This document shows positions 36,913-45,845 of a stretch of DNA of 64,000 bases, in pieces; the first letter of the stretch is position 1, and the number at the start of each line of letters is the position of its first letter. Origin of the DNA: Cytobacillus oceanisediminis (GTDB taxonomy: Bacteria; Bacillota; Bacilli; Bacillales; Cytobacillaceae); the NCBI RefSeq assembly GCF_003182355.1, contig NZ_QGTW01000009.1:124001-188000 (forward strand), written 5' to 3'. The position numbers were made by a program, and so were the translations under genes. The notes under the pieces are model-generated. The model did not search any database. It was not told where the DNA came from and saw nothing but the letters and a program-made list of their open reading frames with translations.

Positions 36913-37692
36913 ATGAGATTTTCGGACTCAATTGCTCTCGTAACAGGTGCCGGGAGCGGCATAGGAAAAGCTGCAGCATTCAGGCTTGCCAATGAAGGTG
37001 CCCGGGTTATTCTAGTAGGACGTACAGCATCAAAACTTGAGAATGCTGCCATGGAGATAAATGAGTCTAATAAAATTCCGAGGGCAGAGGTTTTTACTGC
37101 AGATGTTACAGATGAAGAAGATGTCCGTGAATTAGCTGATTTTGTAAAGGAACAATATGGAGATTTGCATGTGCTTGTCAACAATGCTGGCGGATCGGTT
37201 CATTCAAAGATTATGGATACTTCATCCAGTGATTGGGACTTTGTGCAAAATACCAATTTGAAAAGTGTTTTCCTTGTCTCAAAGCTGCTTGGGAAGCTGA
37301 TGGCTGATTCATCTGGTGCAGACGGAGATTTTACACAGAACCGATCCATTGTGAATATTGCCTCTTTATCCGGCCATCAGGCTGGTGCACATATTCCTCA
37401 TTACAGCGCAGCAAAAGCGGGAGTAATTAATTTTACAAGAGCGTTAGCACTTGAGCTTGCTCCATTTGGAATCAGGGTAAATTCAGTTTCTCCAGGATTT
37501 GCCGTAACCCCCTTAACGGAGCAGGGAATGAAGAATGAACAGTTCGTAAAAGCAATCCGGAGGAATACGGCCCTTGGAAGGGCAGGAGAGCCAGGGGAAA
37601 TAGCTAATGTCATCAGCTTTGTTGCTTCCAGTGAGGCATCATATATGACTGGGTCGGATGTCCTTGTTGATGGCGGCTGGTTAATCAAATAA
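36913..37692 (+). CDS. SDR family oxidoreductase
   Basis: 259-residue SDR: MRFSDSIALVTGAGSGIGKA, NNAGG, SLSGHQAGAHIPHYSAAKAG with the catalytic Y and K, and SDVLVDGGWLI. ATG 36913 fits GGGGGAG at 5-nt spacing. The extended SLSGH.AG...PHYSAAK segment is typical of 3-ketoacyl/hydroxyacyl reductase-like members. First gene of a two-gene unit with enoyl-CoA hydratase under operator B. Confidence 0.88.
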   Translation: MRFSDSIALVTGAGSGIGKAAAFRLANEGARVILVGRTASKLENAAMEINESNKIPRAEVFTADVTDEEDVRELADFVKEQYGDLHVLVNNAGGSVHSKIMDTSSSDWDFVQNTNLKSVFLVSKLLGKLMADSSGADGDFTQNRSIVNIASLSGHQAGAHIPHYSAAKAGVINFTRALALELAPFGIRVNSVSPGFAVTPLTEQGMKNEQFVKAIRRNTALGRAGEPGEIANVISFVASSEASYMTGSDVLVDGGWLIK

Positions 37693-37709
37693 ATGGGGAG
37701 ATGAATGCA

Positions 37710-38489
37710 ATGAGAAATGAGCATTTAATCATAAATCAAACTGGAGCAATTCTGAACTTGACTTTAAATAGGCCGGACCGTTTAAATGCGTTCAGCCCTG
37801 AGATGATTCTTGGCTTAACGGAAGCTATTCGTGAGGCTGGGACCAATCCTGAAATAAAAGTAATTGTCCTGTCCGGTGCAGGACGCTCCTTCAGTGCCGG
37901 AGGAGATGTGAAATCCATGGGCCAGGCAAATGGAACAGGTGTTTACGAGCATATTGGCAGACTGAATCAATGCATTCTTACGATGAAAGAATCCGGGAAG
38001 CCAATCATTGCCGGTGTTCACGGATTTGCAGCTGGAGCTGGTTTCAATCTGGCGCTTGCATGTGATCTGATTATTGCTGCAGACGACAGTCAATTCGCAC
38101 TAAGCTTCTCAAAAGTAGGGCTTGTATCTGATGGCGGAGGCTCTTATTTTATATCAAGACTCCTGGGACCCCATCTGGCCAAGCAATTCTTTTTCACAGC
38201 CGAGCCCATAAAAGCTGAACGGCTATATCAAATGGGGGTTATTAACTGCCTTGTACCTGCGGAGAAGCTGCAGGCCGAGACTCAGAAAATGGCCAGCCAA
38301 TTGGCAGAAGGGCCAACGATGACTTATGGAATGATTAAAAAGCTTGTCGACCACTCCTTAACGTCCACTCTTGAAGAAATCCTCGAGCAGGAGCGAATTA
38401 CACAAACGCTTATGGTTTCAACCGAGGATCATCATGAGGGAATTACGGCTTTCAAGGAAAAAAGAATTCCTGTATTTAAAGGGAAGTAA
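37710..38489 (+). CDS. Enoyl-CoA hydratase/isomerase family protein
   Basis: Crotonase-fold protein of 259 residues: SFSAGGDVKSM and HGFAAGAGFNLALACDL form the oxyanion hole. In the LSFSKVGLVSDGGGSYFISRLLG segment the second glutamate of true hydratases is replaced (S-D-G-G), as in PaaG-type isomerases, so an isomerase role is likely. ATG 37710 lies 9 nt behind GGGGAG. It follows the SDR by 17 nt. Confidence 0.87.
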   Translation: MRNEHLIINQTGAILNLTLNRPDRLNAFSPEMILGLTEAIREAGTNPEIKVIVLSGAGRSFSAGGDVKSMGQANGTGVYEHIGRLNQCILTMKESGKPIIAGVHGFAAGAGFNLALACDLIIAADDSQFALSFSKVGLVSDGGGSYFISRLLGPHLAKQFFFTAEPIKAERLYQMGVINCLVPAEKLQAETQKMASQLAEGPTMTYGMIKKLVDHSLTSTLEEILEQERITQTLMVSTEDHHEGITAFKEKRIPVFKGK

Positions 38490-38734
38490 GGAGTCCGTAC
38501 ATGGTCTGGACCAAAGAGAAGGACCCCTTCCATATTTATGCCGGTAACGAGCATGGGCTGAGAGATGCTGGCTGAATCGGCTAATTAACAATCAAAAAAG
38601 CTGTCTAATTTGAAGATAAAAAACATTTTTCATAGATTACAGAAAATGTGCTTTTTCAAATTCAATGTATTTTACACATCACTGTTCAGGGTCCTGCCCT
38701 GCTCATTAAACTTCACTTAAAGGGGTGATGCTTT
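38490..38734. other. Spacer before the MBL-fold gene
   Basis: 245 bp, AT-rich in its middle. No hairpin with a T run, no operator of the 35-46 kb type and no confident promoter seen. Confidence 0.4.
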
Positions 38735-39679
38735 ATGGAGAAGATCGTCCCGCTTACGCTGGAATCCCCATTCTCTGAAGGTATTGTCATGGTGTATGCG
38801 GTTCTGGGTGATTCAGCGACCCTTATAGACACAGGAAATCCGGGTGAGAAGTCCTTTTTTCAATTAAGATCCCAGTTAAAAAAACATGGGATAAAGTTTC
38901 AGGATTTTGACCGTATCGTGTTAACTCATATGCATACCGATCATTCAGGAGGTGTAAGCCTGATTCAGCAGGAATCCGGGCTGCCGGTTTATGTCCATGA
39001 GGAAGCAAAACGAGTAATAACAGAAGGGGAAGCAGAGTTTAAGAGAATAAATTTATTTTTCAACAAGTTTATTGAGCAATGCGGTGCAGATCACATGCTG
39101 CATCAGCATAACAGAAAATACAAGGAAGAGATTTGGACTGATGTTTATTATTTACGTGATGGAGACGAGATTCATATAGGGGGAAAACCATACCATGTCA
39201 TGCATGTTCCCGGTCACAGCCAGACAGATATTCTTCTTTGTAGCGTTGAAAGCGGTACAGCGTTTGTGGGGGATCATTTAATTGAGGAAATCTCTGTAAA
39301 CGCTTTCGTGGAACCCCCGCCACCAGATGAACGGCAGAGGCCGGAACCGCTGATTCAGTATAGGGAGTCTTTAGAAAGGGTTAAAATACTGCCGCTGCAA
39401 ACGTGCTTTTCAGGACATGGAAAGCCATTCAATCAGCATAATAGAGTGATAGACCGAAGATTGGCTGAGCACGAGTCCCGCTGTCGCCAAATTCACCATC
39501 TGTTAAAGGACGGCAAAAAAAATGTTTTTGAGCTTTGTCAGGGGCTTTACCCGCGCTTAAAAGGAAAAACGGTCTTTCTTGGGCTTTCGCAAATACAGGG
39601 GCACCTGGATTTAATGGAACAAAGACAAGAAGTGGAGAGGAAGGACACAGAAAAAGTATATTACTATCAGTTGAAATAG
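38735..39679 (+). CDS. MBL-fold metallo-hydrolase
   Basis: Metallo-beta-lactamase-fold hydrolase of 314 residues. The zinc motif HMHTDH is at residues 65-70; HVPGHSQTD, FVGDHLI and SGHGKP supply the remaining ligands. The C-terminal 80 residues form the helical extension seen in glyoxalase II/RNase-Z-like MBL proteins and LACTB2-type enzymes. In acyl-CoA catabolic clusters such proteins often act as thioesterases or lactonases. AGGGGTGATG precedes ATG. Confidence 0.87.
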   Translation: MEKIVPLTLESPFSEGIVMVYAVLGDSATLIDTGNPGEKSFFQLRSQLKKHGIKFQDFDRIVLTHMHTDHSGGVSLIQQESGLPVYVHEEAKRVITEGEAEFKRINLFFNKFIEQCGADHMLHQHNRKYKEEIWTDVYYLRDGDEIHIGGKPYHVMHVPGHSQTDILLCSVESGTAFVGDHLIEEISVNAFVEPPPPDERQRPEPLIQYRESLERVKILPLQTCFSGHGKPFNQHNRVIDRRLAEHESRCRQIHHLLKDGKKNVFELCQGLYPRLKGKTVFLGLSQIQGHLDLMEQRQEVERKDTEKVYYYQLK

Positions 39680-39727
39680 CGTTTTGTCACTCTGCTTTCT
39701 TTCAATTTTAAAAAAGGAGTGGATTCT

Positions 39728-41254
39728 ATGAAACTGAAGGATTTACTTGATAGAAATGTCAGTGAATTTGGAGAATATCCATTTATTTATTATGAAGAAA
39801 AGCAGTATTCAAATGTGGAAACAAAAAGCTTTGCTGACCAAATTGCCAATGGGCTTCATAAACTCGGAGTCGAACCTGGCGATCGTGTCGCTGTATGCAT
39901 GCCTAATTGTCCTGAAGTGATATTTTCCTATCAGGGAATCACCAGGAGCGGAGCTGTCATTGTCCCTATTATGTTCACCCTCCATCAAAAGGAAATTCAT
40001 TTTATAATCAAAAACTGTAAAGCTAAAGTGATTATTACCTCCTCTTACACGGCAGAAAATATGAAAAAAGCCCTCGAGGGCCTGGATAACAAGCCTGTCC
40101 TGCTGGTCGCTGACATTCCATCGGGAAATGGCATGACAAATCTTTACGATATGATGTCAAGTGATCCGGGAAATTTAAAGAGTGTTCCAGATTCCAGTGA
40201 GGAAGATACAGCAGTTATATTATACACTTCTGGAACTACAGGGAATCCGAAAGGTGTTCTCTTAACTCATAAAAACCTCTATTCGAATGCTGTTAACTCC
40301 GCTGCCCATAAAGAAACCGAACGAGGTGCAACAATCGGTGTCCTGCCGCTTGCCCATGTATATGGACTTACGATTTCTAACGTCAGCTATATAACTGGAA
40401 GTTCAGTCGTCGTTTTCTCAAAATTTGATCCCGTCAAGGTGTTTAAAGCCATTGAAAAATATCAGGTTAAGGCATTTTCTGCGGTGCCTGCAATGATTCA
40501 TGCGATGCTCGCAAGTGAACATGCTGAACACTATGATACTTCCTCTTTAGAATGGGTTGGGTCTGGTTCTGCCCCTCTCCCTATTGCGCTTCTGAACGGA
40601 TTCCAGCAAAAGTTCAAAGCCAAAGTCCTTGAAGGTTATGGCTTATCTGAAGCAGCGCCTGTCGTTACTGCCCATAATAAAAAAATCGCTGTAAAACCGG
40701 GATCAGTTGGAATTCCAATTCCAGGAACGAAAATAAAAATTGTAAATAGCCATAGAGAGGAAGTGCCAGCAGGAGAGGTTGGGGAACTGATTGTAAGCGG
40801 TGATCATGTTACTCCCGGCTATTATCAGAATGAGGAGGAAACGAGCCGAATATTAGTAAACGGCTGGCTGCACACAGGGGATATGGGAAGGGTAGACGAG
40901 GATGGCTATCTGTATATAGTGGATCGTAAAAAGGATTTGATTATCAGGGGTGGGTTCAATGTTTACCCGCGTGATATTGAAGAGCTGCTGAATGGGCATG
41001 AACAGGTATTTGAAGCTGCTGTCGTAGGAATCCCTGATGAAAGAATGGGGGAGGAGATTGTTGCATGTGTCGTTAAAAAGGCAGGTGCATCAGTGACTGA
41101 AGACAAATTAATTCAATATTGCCAGGATTATCTTGCCAAAAACAAAACACCGAAAATGATTATTTTTGCAGAGTCGTTACCGCGAAATGGTGTAGGAAAG
41201 ATACTAAAGACCAGATTAAGGGAATCTATTGCAGGCAGTATTTCATCTAGGTAA
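39728..41254 (+). CDS. Acyl-CoA ligase (AMP-forming)
   Basis: 508-residue adenylate-forming enzyme: YTSGTTGNPKGVLLTH, LEGYGLSEAAP, HTGDMGRVDEDGYLYIVDRKKDLI and PRNGVGKILKTRL with the catalytic lysine. ATG 39728 with AAAGGAG at 8 nt. Shorter than the ligase at 25621 and not its close copy, so it likely activates a different acid. It lies 48 nt after the MBL gene and 39 nt before the alcohol dehydrogenase. Confidence 0.92.
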   Translation: MKLKDLLDRNVSEFGEYPFIYYEEKQYSNVETKSFADQIANGLHKLGVEPGDRVAVCMPNCPEVIFSYQGITRSGAVIVPIMFTLHQKEIHFIIKNCKAKVIITSSYTAENMKKALEGLDNKPVLLVADIPSGNGMTNLYDMMSSDPGNLKSVPDSSEEDTAVILYTSGTTGNPKGVLLTHKNLYSNAVNSAAHKETERGATIGVLPLAHVYGLTISNVSYITGSSVVVFSKFDPVKVFKAIEKYQVKAFSAVPAMIHAMLASEHAEHYDTSSLEWVGSGSAPLPIALLNGFQQKFKAKVLEGYGLSEAAPVVTAHNKKIAVKPGSVGIPIPGTKIKIVNSHREEVPAGEVGELIVSGDHVTPGYYQNEEETSRILVNGWLHTGDMGRVDEDGYLYIVDRKKDLIIRGGFNVYPRDIEELLNGHEQVFEAAVVGIPDERMGEEIVACVVKKAGASVTEDKLIQYCQDYLAKNKTPKMIIFAESLPRNGVGKILKTRLRESIAGSISSR

Positions 41255-41293
41255 GGCATCCAGCAAATTTATAAAGGGTTTAGAGGTGAAAGT

Positions 41294-42502
41294 ATGCAAG
41301 CATTATCTCCGTTTATGCAGCGCACTGTTATTTACAGCGGTTCAAATTCACGGGCCTATATTCCTGATTTATTCCGCGGTTTAGGCGCAAAAAGGGTTGT
41401 TCTATTTAGTGACAGGGGTCTTGAGAAAGCAGGCATAGTGGAAAAAACAGCGAAAATTTTTGAATCTGCATCAAAAGGATCTGGACCTGAACTAGCAGGG
41501 ATTTATCTGGATATTGCCCAGGATGCAGAGAGCAGTTCGGTAAACAACGCAGTCTCTTATGCAAGGGAAGTTGGTGCAGATGCGCTGCTGGCTGTCGGGG
41601 GCGGAAGTGTCCTGGACACGGTAAAAGGGGTAAAATACGCATTGCATAAAGGATTCTCAGACATAAAGACTGTGATTCCCAAGGGTATATTATTTGAACA
41701 ATTTCCAGATGCAAACCATATTCCGATTCCGCATATTGCCATGCCTACAACTGCAGGTACTGGTTCGGAGGTTTCCCCCATTGCGGTAATTTATAATGAA
41801 GATACCAAAATGAAAGGCAACATCATCAATCCTTACATTAGTTCTGATATAGCCGTTCTGGATCCAGAGCTGACTGTCGGACTGCCGGCTGCCATTACAG
41901 CATTTACAGGATTTGATGCACTGACACATGCCATTGAAGCTCTGGCTTCGCCGATTGCAACCGCCTTGACAGATGCGCATGCACTTCAGGCAATTAGGCT
42001 GATTGAACAAAATCTGCCTGCCGCGGTTACAAACGGAGAAAATATTCATGCAAGAATGGAAATGCTTTTTGCCAGTTTAATGGGTATTACCGCATTTAGC
42101 TGTGCCTTAAATGCCATCCCAGTTCATAATTTTGCTCATGCTTATGGAGCTCTCTTTCGGATTCCCCATGGCCTGGCAAATGCCGTTTTCCTGCCTGTGG
42201 TCATGGAAATGCTGCCAGATCTGTATCTCCCTAAGATAACAGAACTAGCTGGTGCTATGAATGTCAGGACAGGTGCAAATGAGGATCGGGAGGAAGTCTT
42301 AGGAAAAGTCATTGAAAAACTGCGCCTGCTTCAGCATAAGACCGGTCTTCCAAGTGATTTTTCAGCTTACAGTCTTACGGAAGAGGGTCTAAAGCAAGCA
42401 GAGAATGCAGTAGAAAAGGACCCTGCAGCTGCCGCTTTTCCAATACCGAAGGAGCTGATCCAGGCTGTTGGCCGTATGGTTGCCCCCATTCATATAAAAT
42501 AG
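41294..42502 (+). CDS. Iron-containing alcohol dehydrogenase
   Basis: Group III (Fe2+) NAD(P)-dependent dehydrogenase, 402 residues. GGGSVLDTVKGVKYA binds the pyrophosphate. TTAGTGSEVSPIAVI, FTGFDALTHAIEAL and HNFAHAYGALFRIPHGLANA contain the metal ligands (D, H, H, H). RBS AGAGGTGAA. In this context it could oxidise or reduce a hydroxy/aldehyde intermediate, for example a hydroxy acid; 4-hydroxybutyrate dehydrogenases belong to the same family. Confidence 0.9.
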   Translation: MQALSPFMQRTVIYSGSNSRAYIPDLFRGLGAKRVVLFSDRGLEKAGIVEKTAKIFESASKGSGPELAGIYLDIAQDAESSSVNNAVSYAREVGADALLAVGGGSVLDTVKGVKYALHKGFSDIKTVIPKGILFEQFPDANHIPIPHIAMPTTAGTGSEVSPIAVIYNEDTKMKGNIINPYISSDIAVLDPELTVGLPAAITAFTGFDALTHAIEALASPIATALTDAHALQAIRLIEQNLPAAVTNGENIHARMEMLFASLMGITAFSCALNAIPVHNFAHAYGALFRIPHGLANAVFLPVVMEMLPDLYLPKITELAGAMNVRTGANEDREEVLGKVIEKLRLLQHKTGLPSDFSAYSLTEEGLKQAENAVEKDPAAAAFPIPKELIQAVGRMVAPIHIK

Positions 42503-42605
42503 TGTTTAGCAGATTGATATTATGGGGCTGTCGCTGGAATTTCGTTCTTTCTATACTAAACGTGGAAGTTTTTTAGTTAAACGGTGCTAAATATAGCTAA
42601 AAAGC

Positions 42606-42634
42606 TTGATTTTTCTGAAATTTCAATCTAGAAT
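42606..42634 (+). promoter_or_regulatory. Sigma-A promoter of the ACAD-SDR-MaoC operon
   Basis: TTGATT (42606-42611), 17-nt spacer, TAGAAT (42629-42634); operator C begins 9 nt downstream, at the expected start point. Confidence 0.75.
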
Positions 42635-42642
42635 AGTGATAC

Positions 42643-42660
42643 ATACCAACCGGTAGGTAT
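42643..42660. promoter_or_regulatory. TetR-type operator C
   Basis: ATACCAACCGGTAGGTAT inside the longer palindromic context ACATACC...GGTATGTA. It is the most symmetric of the four sites. Confidence 0.85.
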
Positions 42661-42734
42661 GTATTTAAAAATTCAATCATAAAGATTAATAGAAAATAAT
42701 TAAAAGTTTACAAGATTAGATAGGAGTGAAAAGA

Positions 42735-43910
42735 ATGCAGTTACGCCTTACAGAAGAACAAAAGATGGTTCAGAAAACGATTCGCAAGTTTGTTGAGAAG
42801 GAGTTAATTCCACTTGAAAATGATGTCCTAAGAAATGAAAGAGAAGGAAAACCAAGCCTTCCGCCAGGTAAATTGAAAGAACTGCAATTAAAGGCAAAGG
42901 AAGCAGGCTTCTGGGGGATCAATACGCCAGAGCAATATGGCGGAGCCGATTTGGGACAGATGATGATGGCGATCGTACTGATGGAAGTATCCAAGACATT
43001 TGTCCCTTTTCAATTCGGCGGATCTGCTGATAATATCCTCTACTATGCAAATGAGGAGCAGAAACAAAAATATTTAATTCCAACGATTGAGGGCGAGAAA
43101 AAATCATGCTTTGCAATGACTGAACCTGGAGCCGGTTCAGATACCCGCAATATCAGAATGACTGCAGTAAAGGAAGGCAATGAGTGGATATTAAATGGCG
43201 AGAAGACTTTTATTACAGGCGGGAATGAAGCGGATTTTGTAATGGTCATTGCGATTACTGATAAAGAAAAGCATCAGGCAACAGGGCGTGATGGCGTTAC
43301 CTGTTTTATCGTCGACCGTGACATGGGCTGGAAATCCGAGTATATACATACGATGGGTGAATGGGGTCCGGCAAGTCTCGTGTTTGATAATGTCAGAGTC
43401 CCGGAAGAAAATATTTTAGGTGAAGTAGATGGCGGTTATAATTTGGGGCTGGAATGGATCGGGTTTGCAAGATGGGTGGTTGGAGCGAGGGCAATTGGTG
43501 CCGCAGAAAGATTGCTTCAAATGGCCATCGAATATGCGAAAGAACGCATTACATTTGGAAAACCGATTGCTGAAAGACAAGCAATTCAATGGCAGATTGC
43601 TGATTCTGCAGTAGAGATTGAAGCAGCTAGATGGCTTGTCCTAAATGCAGCGTATACGCTTGATGCAGGTGAGGATAACCGCCACATGGCGTCAATGGCG
43701 AAACTATATGGCGCGAATATGGGTAACCGTGTTGTAGACCGTGTCATGCAAATCCACGGGGGAATGGGCTATACAAGGGAATTGCCGATTGAAAGATGGT
43801 ACCGGGAAGCCAGATTGTGGAGAATCTATGATGGAACAGATGAAATCCAGCGTATGATCATTGCTAGAAATCTGATAAAAGGCCACGTGAAACTTGGCCA
43901 ATTCGTATAG
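42735..43910 (+). CDS. Acyl-CoA dehydrogenase (Asp at the usual catalytic Glu)
   Basis: 391-residue acyl-CoA dehydrogenase: CFAMTEPGAGSDTRNIRMT, NGEKTFITGGNEADFV, and the C-terminal IHGGMGYTRELPIERWYREA. The motif that carries the catalytic base reads IYDGTDEIQRMII, with aspartate where straight-chain enzymes have glutamate. Such changes occur in some branched- or cyclic-acyl-CoA dehydrogenases. ATG 42735 with AGGAG 8 nt upstream. First gene of the unit controlled by operator C. Confidence 0.9.
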   Translation: MQLRLTEEQKMVQKTIRKFVEKELIPLENDVLRNEREGKPSLPPGKLKELQLKAKEAGFWGINTPEQYGGADLGQMMMAIVLMEVSKTFVPFQFGGSADNILYYANEEQKQKYLIPTIEGEKKSCFAMTEPGAGSDTRNIRMTAVKEGNEWILNGEKTFITGGNEADFVMVIAITDKEKHQATGRDGVTCFIVDRDMGWKSEYIHTMGEWGPASLVFDNVRVPEENILGEVDGGYNLGLEWIGFARWVVGARAIGAAERLLQMAIEYAKERITFGKPIAERQAIQWQIADSAVEIEAARWLVLNAAYTLDAGEDNRHMASMAKLYGANMGNRVVDRVMQIHGGMGYTRELPIERWYREARLWRIYDGTDEIQRMIIARNLIKGHVKLGQFV

Positions 43911-43943
43911 AAATTAATTTTCAAAGGAAAGGGAGGAATGAAA

Positions 43944-44708
43944 ATGGCGGGCAGGTTTGAAGGAAGAGTAGCTTTTATCACTGGGGGAAGCCGTGGAATC
44001 GGAAAAGGGGTCGTCCAGCTCTTTGCGGAAGAAGGGGCTAAAGTCGCATTTATAGATTTGAATGAGGAAGCTCTTGGAGAAACAGCAAAAGAGCTGCAGG
44101 AAAAAGGATACGATTGTTTGGCAAAGGTTGCAGATGTTACAGACCCTGACCAGGTTAACGATGTATTCAAAGAAGTTCATGAAACATTTGGTTCAGTAGA
44201 TATACTGGTCAATAATGCCGGTGTCATCCGTGATAATCTTCTATTTAAAATGACGGATTCTGATTGGCAAACCGTCATGGATGTACATCTTAAAGGGTCA
44301 TTCAATGCAGCACGGGCTGCTCAGAAATACATGGTTGAAAAAAAATATGGGCGGATCATCAATATTTCTTCTACTTCCGCCCTTGGTAATCGGGGACAGG
44401 CAAATTATGCAGCTGCGAAGGCAGGGCTGCAGGGGTTCACAAAAACGCTGGCTATTGAACTTGGAAAATATGGGATTACTGCAAATTCGGTTGCTCCAGG
44501 TTTTATCGAAACAGAGATGACAAAGGAAACAGCCGGAAGAATTGGTATTTCTTTTGATGATCTGATTAAAGCCAGTGTTGCAAACATTCCAGTCGGCAGA
44601 AGCGGAAAACCTGCGGATATTGCCAATGCGGTGGCATTTTTTGCTGATGAGAATTCATCCTTTGTTAACGGTCAGGTTATTTACGTTGCAGGGGGCCCTA
44701 AGAATTAA
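43944..44708 (+). CDS. 3-oxoacyl reductase-like SDR (FabG-like)
   Basis: 254-residue SDR with FabG style: MAGRFEGRVAFITGGSRGIG, NNAGVIRDNLLFKMTDSDW, YAAAKAG (catalytic Y, K), GFIETEMT and a NGQVIYVAGGP end. The N-A-G-V-x-R-D-N-L motif is that of beta-ketoacyl/3-hydroxyacyl reductases. ATG 43944 is preferred over 43938 by spacing to GGGAGG. It may oxidise the 3-hydroxyacyl-CoA formed by the MaoC hydratase encoded next. Confidence 0.9.
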   Translation: MAGRFEGRVAFITGGSRGIGKGVVQLFAEEGAKVAFIDLNEEALGETAKELQEKGYDCLAKVADVTDPDQVNDVFKEVHETFGSVDILVNNAGVIRDNLLFKMTDSDWQTVMDVHLKGSFNAARAAQKYMVEKKYGRIINISSTSALGNRGQANYAAAKAGLQGFTKTLAIELGKYGITANSVAPGFIETEMTKETAGRIGISFDDLIKASVANIPVGRSGKPADIANAVAFFADENSSFVNGQVIYVAGGPKN

Positions 44709-44732
44709 TCATAAAAGTGAGGTGTAGATCAA

Positions 44733-45185
44733 TTGTTCCAGCAGCATATAGGAAAGCGATCCAAAAAAGTGAAAAACATTGTTGAGCGTGGTGCTGTCAA
44801 AAAATTTGCAGAAGCAATCGGTGATCTCCATCCGATTTTTGTCGATGAGGAAACGGGCAGGAATTCAAGGTATAACCGGAATATAGCCCCTCCAACCTTT
44901 CCGAGGGTGTTTGATTACGGAACGATTGAGGGACTCAACCTGCCAAACAAAGGCCTTATACACGGGGAACAAACGTATCATTACGAAAGACCATTGCTGG
45001 TTGGGGAAGAAATCATCTGCTATTCAGAGGTGAAAAATTATTTTGAGAAAAAGGGAACTCATGGCGAGATGGGGTTTCTTGTACTCGAAAGCTTTGGGGA
45101 GGACGAGATGGGAAAAGTTGTTTTTACCTCAACTCAAACCGTTATTATCACAGAAGCGGTAAGAAAGGTGCTGATCGGATGGTAG
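44733..45185 (+). CDS. MaoC-like dehydratase, N-terminal-type subunit
   Basis: 150-residue hotdog protein of the FAS1-dehydratase/MaoC N-terminal type, as in HadA/HadC. RGAVKKFAEAIGDLHPIFVDEE resembles the hydratase-2 motif but lacks the second catalytic histidine. APPTFPRVF and GLIHGEQTYHYERPLLVGE follow. TTG 44733 with GTGAGGTG upstream. It overlaps the next gene by 7 nt, so the two products very likely form one heterodimeric (R)-specific enoyl-CoA hydratase. Confidence 0.85.
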   Translation: MFQQHIGKRSKKVKNIVERGAVKKFAEAIGDLHPIFVDEETGRNSRYNRNIAPPTFPRVFDYGTIEGLNLPNKGLIHGEQTYHYERPLLVGEEIICYSEVKNYFEKKGTHGEMGFLVLESFGEDEMGKVVFTSTQTVIITEAVRKVLIGW

Positions 45186-45586
45186 CAATTGAAGAGCTTC
45201 ATATAGGCGACGAATTGGAGGACATTCAGCTTGAACCGGTCGATCGGCTTACTTTGATTAAATATGCCGGAGCTTCAGGCGACTATAACCCCATCCATAC
45301 GATTGACAGTGAAGCAGCAAAAGCTGGGCTGCCGGGTATTATTGCACACGGAATGTGGACAATGGGAAATCTGGCAAAGCTATTTAGTTCTTATTATCAG
45401 GAGGGCTTTATTCAGGATTATACAATTCGTTTTAAAGGGATGGTTTTCCTGAATGATGTGATTACACTTAAAGCAGAGCTCACAGAGAGAAAGGTTAGCA
45501 TCTCGCGTTTCAATGTAAAGGCTTTAAACCAAAATGGAAACGAAGTGATAAAAGGAGAGGTATTCTTTTATACGTATCTCGATTAA
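45179..45586 (+). CDS. MaoC-like enoyl-CoA hydratase, catalytic subunit
   Basis: 135 residues with the complete hydratase-2 motif YAGASGDYNPIH...IAHGMWTMGN (catalytic D and H). The ATG at 45179 lies within the end of its partner gene. Split MaoC pairs of this kind (HadAB-like; also in sterol and other ring-degradation gene sets) handle bulky enoyl-CoAs. Last gene of the operator-C unit. Confidence 0.88.
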   Translation: MVAIEELHIGDELEDIQLEPVDRLTLIKYAGASGDYNPIHTIDSEAAKAGLPGIIAHGMWTMGNLAKLFSSYYQEGFIQDYTIRFKGMVFLNDVITLKAELTERKVSISRFNVKALNQNGNEVIKGEVFFYTYLD

Positions 45587-45607
45587 AGAATTTTATTTTG
45601 GAAGCTC

Positions 45608-45632
45608 ATACCCGGCAGCAATTGCTGGGTAT
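45608..45632. other. Palindrome after the MaoC genes
   Basis: ATACCCGGCAGCAATTGCTGGGTAT: ATACCC / GGGTAT arms around CAGCAATTGCTG, one bulged base. It is not followed by a T run. A hairpin without a T tail, or a binding site; a smaller CCTC-TAA-GAGG hairpin follows at 45641. Confidence 0.5.
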
Positions 45633-45799
45633 AAAGGTATCCTCTAAGAGGGTTTATCAATCATTCGACTCACATATATAGACTCCAGAGGCTATTAAAA
45701 CCAGTAAACTTAACAATGAAAAAAATAGAAAATGATGACCCTAAAATCAGAAGATAAGACTAAATATACTAAAAACCTTGCAAATTGCAAACTAGTAAA

Positions 45800-45817
45800 A
45801 TACCAACTAGTCAGTAT
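45800..45817. promoter_or_regulatory. TetR-type operator D
   Basis: ATACCAACTAGTCAGTAT, 29 bp before the ATG of the ACAD10/11-like gene. TAAAAT (45796-45801) overlaps its edge and may be the -10 box; no clear -35. Confidence 0.75.
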
Positions 45818-45845
45818 GAGTACTTTTAATAAAGAGGTGGGATTC

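Noticed and set aside
45608..45632. Rho-independent terminator after the MaoC genes
   Set aside because: The palindrome is strong but has no T run on either side, so it is listed only as a palindrome.
45732..45845. 38-residue extension of the ACAD10/11-like protein
   Set aside because: It covers operator D and the likely -10 box; ATG 45846 has GAGGTGG in front.
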